DNA of 34,462 bases from an uncultured Collinsella sp. Its GTDB lineage: Bacteria > Actinomycetota > Coriobacteriia > Coriobacteriales > Coriobacteriaceae. Each line of letters opens with the position of its first letter. Position 1 is the first letter of the stretch. The notes beneath the pieces are model-generated. The model had not been told where the DNA came from. It ran no database searches and saw nothing but the letters and a program-made list of their open reading frames with translations. Position numbers and translations under genes: made by a program. Below, in pieces: positions 22,805 to 29,579 of this stretch. Where the stretch lies: positions 1-34,462 of the forward strand of contig CABSNH010000004.1 of the NCBI GenBank assembly GCA_902478985.1. The letters run 5' to 3'.

Positions 22805-22816
22805 GTGAACGTTCAC
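22805..22816. promoter_or_regulatory. LacI operator upstream of the symporter
   Basis: Perfect GTGAACGTTCAC palindrome (in AGGTGAACGTTCACTT), flanked by AT-rich promoter-like sequence TATTATAAG and GATAATATAC on the minus strand. Confidence 0.75.
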
Positions 22817-22832
22817 TTGTATATTATCCTTG

Positions 22833-22858
22833 AACGGTTGTTTTTTGCCGTTGAACGG
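22833..22858 (-). promoter_or_regulatory. Tripartite CCGTT element, copy upstream of the symporter
   Basis: Minus-strand reading: CCGTT, CAACGGCAAAAAACAA, CCGTT; 16 bp from the operator at 22805 and about 150 bp upstream of the start codon. Confidence 0.5.
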
Positions 22859-22924
22859 ACCTGAAAATGAAAAAATCCCTGCATTTTTGATTATTAAGTC
22901 GATTCAGCACCACGCAACCACGAG

Positions 22925-22936
22925 GTGAACGTTCAT
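22925..22936. promoter_or_regulatory. Distal LacI operator upstream of the symporter
   Basis: GTGAACGTTCAT, 11 of 12 positions of the palindrome, 120 bp from the operator at 22805. A distance of 120 bp could allow repression by looping. The surrounding gene-free stretch 22686-23096 otherwise contains only the uxaA terminator and AT-rich sequence. Confidence 0.65.
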
Positions 22937-23010
22937 TGTTCTCTGGAGATGAGGGAGGTGCCGGGCACCCTTCCCCAAAAAAGCCGTGCACGACAACGCA
23001 ACGAGAAACG

Positions 23011-23049
23011 AAAAAACGACCCCGCCGAGAATGTCCTCAGCGGGGTCGT
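23011..23049 (-). terminator. Intrinsic terminator of the uxaC-uxaB-uxaA operon
   Basis: On the minus strand, ACGACCCCGC pairs with GCGGGGTCGT (23016-23025 and 23040-23049) and a T-run of six follows (23011-23016). It lies about 50 bases after the uxaA stop. Confidence 0.9.
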
Positions 23050-23096
23050 CCGGTCTTTGCAACAGCTTGCCCGATCACGCGCTCAACGTGTCATCG

Positions 23097-24581
23097 CTAC
23101 AGGCAGACGCCGTCCTTCCAGATGCTGATCTCGTGACAGCCGCGGCGCTCGGCACTTGTAAGCTTGCCGCTCGCCGTGTCCAACACCAGCTGATACAGAT
23201 CGCCGGCAGCCTCATCGAGCGTACGCTCGCCCGTAGCCACCACACCGGCGTTAAAGTCCATCCAGTTGGCCTTGTGGTCGCACAGGCGCTGGTTGGTGAA
23301 CACCTTGAGCGTAGGCGCCGGCGCACCAAACGGCGTGCCGCGGCCGGTCGAGAACAGGATCACGTGGCAGCCGGCAGCCGTCAGGGCCGTGGTGGATACC
23401 ATGTCGTTGCCCGGACCGCACAACATGTTCAGACCATGCTTGGTAGCCTGACCGGCGTACGGCAGCACGTCGACGATGGGGGCAGATCCGCCCTTTTGCA
23501 CGCAGCCGCAGCTCTTGTCCTCGAGCGTGGTAATGCCGCCGTCCTTGTTGCCGGGGCTCGGGTTCTCATAGACGACCTCGCCGTGGCTGATAAAGTAGTC
23601 CTTAAAGCCGTTGAGCATGTCGGCCGCCGCGTTAAAGACGCCTTGGCTCTCGCAGCGATCGAGCAGAATGCTCTCGGCGCCAAACATCTCGGGCACCTCG
23701 GTGAGCACCGACGTGCCACCGCGGGCGACGAGCATATCGCTCACGCGACCGATCGTGGGGTTGGCGGTAATGCCCGAAAGACCGTCAGATCCACCGCACT
23801 TAAGGCCAATGACCAGCTCGGAGGCGGGAATGGGCTCACGCTTGGCCTGCTTGGCCAGGTCGGCCAGCTCAGACAGAATCTTGTGGCCCTCGACCTGCTC
23901 GTCGGCTACATCCTGGCAGGTGAGGAAGCGAACGCGCTCGTGATCGAAGTCACCGAGCTCGTCGAGCACCTGCTGGTGCGTGCAGTTTTCGCAACCAAGG
24001 GACAGGAACAGCACACCCGCAGCGTTTGCGTGACGCGAGAGCGCCACCAGCAGACGGCGTGTCTGGGCGTGGTCGGCGCCGGTCTGGGAGCAGCCAAAGG
24101 GATGCGGGAAATAGTAAACGCCCTCCAGCGAACCCTCGACCAGATCCTGTGCCTGCTCGCACATGGCACGTGCGACCTCGTTGACGCAGCCGACCGTGGG
24201 GATGATCCACAGCTCGTTGCGCGTGGCGGCGCGGCCGTCGGCACGACGGAAGCCCATAAAGGTCTCGGGCTCAACCGGCTCAACGACCGGATGCGTCGGA
24301 TTGTAAACGTACTCGACCTCGCCCGAAAGGTTGGTCTTGACGTTATGCGTATGAAGCCACTGACCGGGCTGGATGTCGCCCGTCACGTGGCCGATAGGAA
24401 GACCGTACTTGACGACGTCCTCCCCCGCCGCAATGGCACGCACGGCCATCTTGTGGCCCTGCGGAATATCCTCCGCGGCAACGACCTCGCCCACCCCGGG
24501 AACCGCGACGGCGGCGCCCTTGGCAAGCGGCGACAGCGCGACGATCACGTTATCGGCCGGATTGATCTGGATAGTGTTCAT
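23097..24581 (-). CDS. uxaA: Altronate dehydratase
   Basis: Dehydrates D-altronate to KDG, the last step of the galacturonate isomerase branch before KdgK. The 494-residue, full-length protein has the small N-terminal SAF-like domain (NVIVALSPLAKGA, GHKMAVRAIAAGEDVVKYG) and the large UxaA catalytic region (GFRRADGRAATRNELWIIPTVGCVN, CSQTGADHAQTRR, GLKCGGSDGLSGITANP). Cys and His residues in these motifs fit the Fe-dependent family. The ATG at 24581 has AGGACC upstream. It is the last gene of a three-gene minus-strand operon, 75 bases after uxaB. Confidence 0.95.
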   Translation of the reverse strand: MNTIQINPADNVIVALSPLAKGAAVAVPGVGEVVAAEDIPQGHKMAVRAIAAGEDVVKYGLPIGHVTGDIQPGQWLHTHNVKTNLSGEVEYVYNPTHPVVEPVEPETFMGFRRADGRAATRNELWIIPTVGCVNEVARAMCEQAQDLVEGSLEGVYYFPHPFGCSQTGADHAQTRRLLVALSRHANAAGVLFLSLGCENCTHQQVLDELGDFDHERVRFLTCQDVADEQVEGHKILSELADLAKQAKREPIPASELVIGLKCGGSDGLSGITANPTIGRVSDMLVARGGTSVLTEVPEMFGAESILLDRCESQGVFNAAADMLNGFKDYFISHGEVVYENPSPGNKDGGITTLEDKSCGCVQKGGSAPIVDVLPYAGQATKHGLNMLCGPGNDMVSTTALTAAGCHVILFSTGRGTPFGAPAPTLKVFTNQRLCDHKANWMDFNAGVVATGERTLDEAAGDLYQLVLDTASGKLTSAERRGCHEISIWKDGVCL

Positions 24582-24656
24582 TACAAATGGTCCTAACCCT
24601 ACAGGTTGAGCAGAAGTCGAGGCGCGGGCAAGCCGTCTGGCGCCCGCATCGGGAAT

Positions 24657-26171
24657 TTACGCCTGGGCGTTGGCGAAGGCCTGCTTGACGCCCTCGGCGC
24701 GCACGACGGTGAGCGCGTTGACGACAAATTCCTCAAGGCCGGCGATCTGCGTAAGGTCCTCGCCCCACATCTGCTCATTGGTGAGCACGTCGTGCACCAG
24801 CTCGGCATCGTCTGCACCAGCGTGGGCGGCGTAGAAGTCGAGCACGAAGGCGTCGTCCTGAGCGGTGTACTCGGTGCCGTCGGCACGGCGCAGGTGCAGG
24901 CCATCACCCTCGCGGGACACAAGCTCCTGCGTGTAGAAGGCGATGAGCGTAGCTAGGCTCGTGGCCAGGCACTTGGGCAGGCTGCCGGTCTCGGCAACAT
25001 AGTCCTTGAGCGTGGGCAGGTCGCGAGCGCGCCACTTGGCCGTGGAGTTGAGGCAGATGGAGAGCAGCGCGTGGTCGATAAACGGATTGTCGAAGCGGTT
25101 CTCGACGGCGGCGGCAAAGGCCTTGCAATCCTCGACATCCAGGTCGGTGGCGAGCGTCGGGATGACCTCGTCGTAGAGCATGGTGTTCATGAAGCCGCGG
25201 ACGGTCTCGTCGTGCATGCAATCGCGCACGATATCAAAGCCGGCAACCCAGGAACCCGGGACAAAGGCGGTGTGGGCGCCGTTGAGGATGCGGACCTTGC
25301 GCTTCTTGTACGGGGTGACGTCGGGGGTCACAAAGACACCCGGCAGACCGGCCTTCACGAAGGGCAGACGCTCCTTGAGCGATTCGTCACCCTGGATGCC
25401 CCACATCTGGAAGGGCTCACGCACGGCCAAGAACGGGTCCTCATAGCCCAAGCGCTCGGCCACGGCAGCGGCCTCCTTGGGATCGCGGATGCGACCCGGA
25501 ACGATGGTGTCGACGAGCGTGGTGCAGACGGTGCAGTCGTTGGCCATCCACTGCGAAAACTCGTCCTCCCAGCCCCAGTCGCTCACGTACTGGTTCATGA
25601 TGCGCAGCAGCTCCTCGCCGTTATGGTCGATGAGCTCGCAGGCGAGCACGATGACGCCCTGCTTGCCGGCAGCCCAGCGGGCATGGAGCACCTGGGCAAG
25701 CTTGGCAGGGAAGCTCGCGGGCGGCATGTCGTCGGCCTTGCAGGACGGATCGTAGGCGATGCCGGCCTCGGTGGTGTTGGAGACGATGATCTCCAGGTCG
25801 TCGGAGACGGCAACCTCCATCATGGCACGGTAGTCGGCCTCTCGGTACGGATTGATGCAGCGGCTGCAGGCGCTAATCACGCGGGACTCGTCAACCGTGT
25901 TGCCATTCTCTTTGCCGCGGACCAGCACGGTGTACAGGTCGTCCTGGGCATTGATGCCGTCGGCAAAGCCAAAGGCGCCGCTGATGGGCTGCACCATGAC
26001 AACCTTGCCGTTCCAGCCGGTTGCCTCGTTGCCCATATCAAAGAAGCGGTCGACGAAGGCGCGCAGGAAATTGCCCTCGCCAAACTGCAGAACCTTCTCG
26101 GGCGCGTCCTTGGGCAGCAGGTAGCCCTTGTAGCCGATCTTCTCGAGCGTCTCGTAGCTGATGTTCTCCAT
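24657..26171 (-). CDS. uxaB: Tagaturonate reductase (altronate oxidoreductase), mannitol dehydrogenase family
   Basis: NADH-dependent reduction of D-tagaturonate to D-altronate. The 504-residue protein belongs to the long-chain polyol dehydrogenase family, with N-terminal LQFGEGNFLRAFVDRFFD and C-terminal ILNGAHTAFVPGSWVAGFD, the latter typical of UxaB. The pairing with uxaA favours tagaturonate over fructuronate (UxuB), although the families are related. The ATG at 26171 follows TAAGGAGAG. It is in the middle of uxaC-uxaB-uxaA, 96 bases after uxaC. Confidence 0.92.
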   Translation of the reverse strand: MENISYETLEKIGYKGYLLPKDAPEKVLQFGEGNFLRAFVDRFFDMGNEATGWNGKVVMVQPISGAFGFADGINAQDDLYTVLVRGKENGNTVDESRVISACSRCINPYREADYRAMMEVAVSDDLEIIVSNTTEAGIAYDPSCKADDMPPASFPAKLAQVLHARWAAGKQGVIVLACELIDHNGEELLRIMNQYVSDWGWEDEFSQWMANDCTVCTTLVDTIVPGRIRDPKEAAAVAERLGYEDPFLAVREPFQMWGIQGDESLKERLPFVKAGLPGVFVTPDVTPYKKRKVRILNGAHTAFVPGSWVAGFDIVRDCMHDETVRGFMNTMLYDEVIPTLATDLDVEDCKAFAAAVENRFDNPFIDHALLSICLNSTAKWRARDLPTLKDYVAETGSLPKCLATSLATLIAFYTQELVSREGDGLHLRRADGTEYTAQDDAFVLDFYAAHAGADDAELVHDVLTNEQMWGEDLTQIAGLEEFVVNALTVVRAEGVKQAFANAQA

Positions 26172-26267
26172 CGATGTCTCTCCTTAGATTGCTGTTAGCG
26201 TGCAGGCAAAACGGGGGCGCCGCGTGTGGCAACGGCGCTCCCGAGTTCGGTATGATTCGATGCGGGT

Positions 26268-27695
26268 TTAGGCCTCGACGGTATCCAGGTCAAAGCCAAA
26301 GTAGCGGACCGCGTTGTTGTAACTGATGTCGCGCACGATGGCTCCCAGCAGCTCCATGTCGGCCGGATACTTGCCCTGCTCGACCCACTCGCCGATCACG
26401 CCGCACAGCACGCGACGGAAGTACTCGTGACGCGGGTAGGACAGGAAGGAGCGGGAATCGGTAAGCATGCCCACAAAGTTGCCCAGCACGCCCTCGTTAG
26501 CCAGAGCCGTGAGCTGCTCACGCATACCGACCTCGTTGTCGTTGAACCACCAGGCACTGCCGTTCTGGATCTTGCCTGCGGTCGGAGCCTCCTGGAAGCA
26601 GCCCATCACGGTATCGATCATGGTGTTGTCGATGGGGTTCAGGCTGTACAGAATGGTCTTGGGCAGACCCGTGGACTCCTGGATGGAGTTGAGGAAATCG
26701 GCCAGCTGGTCGGACGGCGTGTAGTTGGAGATGCAATCGTAGCCGGTGTCGGGACCGAGCTTGGCGAACATAGCGCGGTTGTTGTCACGCTTGCAGCCAA
26801 AGTGCAGCTGCATGGCCCAGCCAAGGCGCACGTACTCGCCGGCGACGAACTGCATGAAGGCGGTCTTGTACTTGAGGACCTCGTCCTCGGTAAGCGGCTC
26901 GGCGGCAAGGCCCTTGGCAAAGATGGCCTCGATCTCGTCGGCGGTAGCCGGAACGTACATAACGTAGTCGAGTGCGTGGTCGGAAGCGCGGCAGCCCAGC
27001 TCGTGGGCGACATCGTAGCGTTTGGAGATGGCGGCCTTCATGCCCTCGAAGTCGCTGACCTCAACGCCGGCAACCTCGGAGAGACGCTTGCAGTAGTCGG
27101 CAAACTCCTGGCCACGCTCGATACGCAGGGCGGCATCGGGGCGCATGGCGGGAACGACCTGAACGTCAAAACTGTCGTCGGCGGCAATCTTCTTGTGCCA
27201 TTCAAAGCTGTCGGCGGGGTCGTCGGTAGTGCAGATCATGCGGACGTTGGACTGCTTGATCAGGTTACGGCAGGTAAAGCTGGCCTCAGCGAGCTTGGCG
27301 TTGGCAAGGTCCCAGACCTCCTGAGCGGTCTTGCCGTTTAGGACGCCCTCGTAGCCAAAGTAACGCTTAAGCTCCAGGTGGCTCCACTCAAAGACGGGGT
27401 TGCCCACACAACGGCCCAGGGTCTCGGCCCACTTCTGGAACTTCTCACGAGCAGGGGCATCGCCGGTAATGAAGCGCTCGTCAACGCCGTTTGCACGCAT
27501 CAGGCGCCACTTGTAGTGGTCACCGCCCAGCCAAACCTCGGTGATGTTCTCAAAACGCTTGTCGTCCCAGATCTCCTTGGGAGAAATGTGGCAGTGGTAG
27601 TCGACGATAGGCATGCCCTCGGCAAAGTTGTGGAACAGCTCCTCGCCGGTCTTGGTGCTCAGCAGGAAATCCTGATCGTCCATGAAGTTTTTCAT
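26268..27695 (-). CDS. uxaC: Uronate isomerase (glucuronate/galacturonate isomerase)
   Basis: Isomerises D-galacturonate to tagaturonate, or glucuronate to fructuronate. The 475-residue, amidohydrolase-related enzyme shows the UxaC zinc-site motif VDYHCHISPKEIW (His34, His36), CTTDDPADSFEWH, LQLHFG-like MQLHFGCKRDNN and LTDSRSFLSYPRHEYFRR. The ATG at 27695 follows AAAGGGG; the frame reaches 27764 without a better site. First gene of the uxa operon, immediately downstream of two perfect LacI operators and one CCGTT element. Confidence 0.96.
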   Translation of the reverse strand: MKNFMDDQDFLLSTKTGEELFHNFAEGMPIVDYHCHISPKEIWDDKRFENITEVWLGGDHYKWRLMRANGVDERFITGDAPAREKFQKWAETLGRCVGNPVFEWSHLELKRYFGYEGVLNGKTAQEVWDLANAKLAEASFTCRNLIKQSNVRMICTTDDPADSFEWHKKIAADDSFDVQVVPAMRPDAALRIERGQEFADYCKRLSEVAGVEVSDFEGMKAAISKRYDVAHELGCRASDHALDYVMYVPATADEIEAIFAKGLAAEPLTEDEVLKYKTAFMQFVAGEYVRLGWAMQLHFGCKRDNNRAMFAKLGPDTGYDCISNYTPSDQLADFLNSIQESTGLPKTILYSLNPIDNTMIDTVMGCFQEAPTAGKIQNGSAWWFNDNEVGMREQLTALANEGVLGNFVGMLTDSRSFLSYPRHEYFRRVLCGVIGEWVEQGKYPADMELLGAIVRDISYNNAVRYFGFDLDTVEA

Positions 27696-27749
27696 CAAAC
27701 AACCCCTTTGTTGGCGGAGCGGGCGCACGATGCGCTCGTTATCCTCTAG

Positions 27750-27761
27750 GTGAACGTTCAC
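27750..27761. promoter_or_regulatory. LacI operator upstream of uxaC, proximal
   Basis: Perfect GTGAACGTTCAC within AGGTGAACGTTCACCA, 55 bp before the uxaC start. The second copy is 38 bp further upstream. Confidence 0.78.
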
Positions 27762-27785
27762 CATATTAGTTCATTGCGACTTAAA

Positions 27786-27801
27786 AGGTGAACGTTCACC
27801 T
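27786..27801. promoter_or_regulatory. LacI operator upstream of uxaC, distal
   Basis: AGGTGAACGTTCACCT, a perfect 16-bp palindrome and the best copy of the motif in the window. I take it as the consensus of the operator recognised by the LacI regulator encoded next door. Confidence 0.82.
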
Positions 27802-27816
27802 AACCACCATGGGGTG

Positions 27817-27842
27817 AACGGTAGGTTTTGACCGCTTAACGG
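27817..27842 (-). promoter_or_regulatory. Tripartite CCGTT element, copy upstream of uxaC
   Basis: Minus-strand reading: CCGTT, AAGCGGTCAAAACCTA, CCGTT. It lies 15 bp upstream of the operator at 27786 and about 125 bp upstream of the uxaC start. Confidence 0.5.
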
Positions 27843-27880
27843 TTGCCGAGCCATGGACCCTACGTTGGATCGGCGCAAAG

Positions 27881-27917
27881 AAAGGCCGCTGACGGCAGAT
27901 TCGCCATCAGCGGCCTT
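27881..27917 (-). terminator. Terminator after the second LacI regulator
   Basis: AAGGCCGCTGA (27882-27892) pairs with TCAGCGGCCTT (27907-27917). On the minus strand TTTCTTT follows, and on the plus strand a T-run lies about 10 bases away. About 60 bases after the LacI stop. Confidence 0.75.
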
Positions 27918-27980
27918 CGAAACAATTTTTCGATACCCCCGCCAAAAAGTACGCGGCAAGTAGGGAACTCCCTAAACGCA

Positions 27981-29060
27981 TTAGATTCCGGCAAGTTCGC
28001 AGTAGCGGTCGACGTTGCTGCCAAACACCATCTCAACGGCGCCCTTCTGGACGGGCTCCGTCGGGGTCCTTCCCCACAGCAAATAATCGCCCAGTGTCTT
28101 GGCGCCGCGATACGCCAGACTCGTCGGGTCCTTATAGACAATATTGGTAAAGATGCCCCGACGCAAGGCCAGGGCGCTTTCGGGAAACAGGTCGTTGCCG
28201 ATCACCATAACCTGACCGGCCTTGCCGCTCGAGACAAGCGCATCGGCAACCACTTCGGAACCAACGGCAAAAACGCTACAAATGAGCTCAGGGGCGTCCG
28301 GCGCACTCAAGCGCTTTTCGAGCTCATGCTTGAGCTGTTTGACTTGCGCATGGGCACCGGCAAGGTCCTCGACCTGCCATGGAATATCTCGTTCGCGCAG
28401 GTAATTGTGGAAGGCACGGGCGGTTAGATAGTGTGAATCGGTATATGGGTCGCCCGTCAAAAGGAGCACGCGGGCGTCGGCCCCAGAAGCATTGACCAGG
28501 TTTGCCGCCTGCTCGGCCATAAGGCTACCCGCCGTCGAATAGTCGGCCAAGCTCGCACCCAAACGATTCAAATGCGGACGGTCGCCGTCAACGAGCTCAA
28601 TCGTCACGCCCGCCTCGGCGATCTGCCCCAAAAGCTCAGTCGCACGATCGTCGCCCGGCGCATAGGCGAGCAAGCCATCGATCTTCTCGCCCACCTGCAG
28701 ACGCTCGTCGATTTGCTCGAGCGCATCAGCGTAGCCGCCCACGCCAAATTCAACACGCTCAACCGTAATGCCCTGGTCGATGACCTCCTGTTCAAAGCGA
28801 TTGCAGCCTTCCCACAGGTAACGGAAAAAGTACGCTCCCTCGCGCGATGCGCGGGGCAGGCAAAACACCAGATTGATGTCCTTGCGGCGCAGGCTTGAGG
28901 CACTTGTGTTGCGGTGATAGCCCATGGCCTCGGCCTTGGCGTTCACCTTGGCGCGCACGGATTCGCTCACGCCGGCCTTTCCCGTCAGGGCCTTGTGCAC
29001 AGTATTGATGGAAACGCCAAGCTCGGCGGCTATGTCCTTCATGGTTACACGAGCGCTCAT
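27981..29060 (-). CDS. LacI-family regulator, probable master regulator of the uronate/pectin regulon
   Basis: A 359-residue repressor: helix-turn-helix TMKDIAAELGVSINTVHKAL near the N-terminus and hinge YHRNTSASSLRR, then a periplasmic-binding-protein-type sensor domain (DGLLAYAPGDD, VLLLTGDPYTDSHY, VMVIGNDLFPESA). The first recognition helix reads SINTVHKAL instead of the common SxxTVSR, so the DNA sequence it recognises may be unusual. The ATG at 29060 follows GGAGTAAT. Genes with the AGGTGAACGTTCACCT palindrome surround it (uxaC, symporter, GH105, dhuD); pairing this protein with those sites is an inference from proximity and site type. No copy of the operator is seen at its own promoter. 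Confidence 0.9.
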   Translation of the reverse strand: MSARVTMKDIAAELGVSINTVHKALTGKAGVSESVRAKVNAKAEAMGYHRNTSASSLRRKDINLVFCLPRASREGAYFFRYLWEGCNRFEQEVIDQGITVERVEFGVGGYADALEQIDERLQVGEKIDGLLAYAPGDDRATELLGQIAEAGVTIELVDGDRPHLNRLGASLADYSTAGSLMAEQAANLVNASGADARVLLLTGDPYTDSHYLTARAFHNYLRERDIPWQVEDLAGAHAQVKQLKHELEKRLSAPDAPELICSVFAVGSEVVADALVSSGKAGQVMVIGNDLFPESALALRRGIFTNIVYKDPTSLAYRGAKTLGDYLLWGRTPTEPVQKGAVEMVFGSNVDRYCELAGI

Positions 29061-29162
29061 GGGATTACTCCGTTATAGATAAGTTGCCAATTTACAGTTC
29101 AGTTAACGATACCCCAAAAATACTCTTCAACTCGCCGCGCTCGCGCCCAAATGCGCAAAGTG

Positions 29163-29186
29163 CCCCGCGAGCGGATGCTCGCGGGG
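29163..29186 (-). terminator. Hairpin after the Cys-rich membrane protein gene
   Basis: CCCCGCGAGC (29163-29172) and GCTCGCGGGG (29177-29186) form a perfect stem with a short loop. The following T content on the minus strand is low, so termination is probable but not certain. Confidence 0.6.
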
Positions 29187-29203
29187 TGTTTGGATGTCAG
29201 GCC

Positions 29204-29404
29204 TTATTTGATACCGCGGCCCAAGTCTTCGGCGATTTTGTCCACGCCCTTAAGTGCGGCGCACGTCTTTTTGTTGGAGCAATGCCCCGTGCAAACGCCA
29301 CCCTGAGCGCAGTCGGCGCAGGTGCCCTTACGGTAGATGCGCACGCACACGGCGATAAACGCAATACCGACAACAGCCAGTACAACAATATCGATAGGTG
29401 CCAT
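29204..29404 (-). CDS. FeoB-associated Cys-rich membrane protein
   Basis: A 66-residue small membrane protein: one N-terminal transmembrane helix (about residues 4-22), a basic segment (VRIYRKG), then a cytoplasmic Cys-rich part with Cys29, Cys32, Cys38, Cys42 and Cys48, and a short amphipathic tail. The ATG at 29404 follows GAGGAGG. Such proteins commonly lie next to feoB and are thought to bind or deliver metal, but their role is not established. A terminator separates it from feoB, so it probably has its own promoter. Confidence 0.85.
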   Translation of the reverse strand: MAPIDIVVLAVVGIAFIAVCVRIYRKGTCADCAQGGVCTGHCSNKKTCAALKGVDKIAEDLGRGIK

Positions 29405-29515
29405 AGCAAGCCTCCTCTAGTTAGCCATCACTTACTTTACCCCATTCTCCACCTAGCAAAAAGGAACAGGTTTATTTTGCTCGGTTTTATCTGCGGAAAC
29501 GTCACATCTCCCCCA

Positions 29516-29550
29516 CCAAAAAGCCCGAGTGTCGCTGGGACACCCGGGCT
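29516..29550 (-). terminator. Intrinsic terminator of the feo operon
   Basis: AGCCCG (29522-29527) pairs with CGGGCT (29545-29550), GTGTC (29529-29533) pairs with GACAC (29539-29543), and five T residues follow on the minus strand. Ends about 30 bases after the feoB stop. Confidence 0.88.
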
Positions 29551-29579
29551 CGTGAAAAGGGGCTAATCCTTATTCGGAC

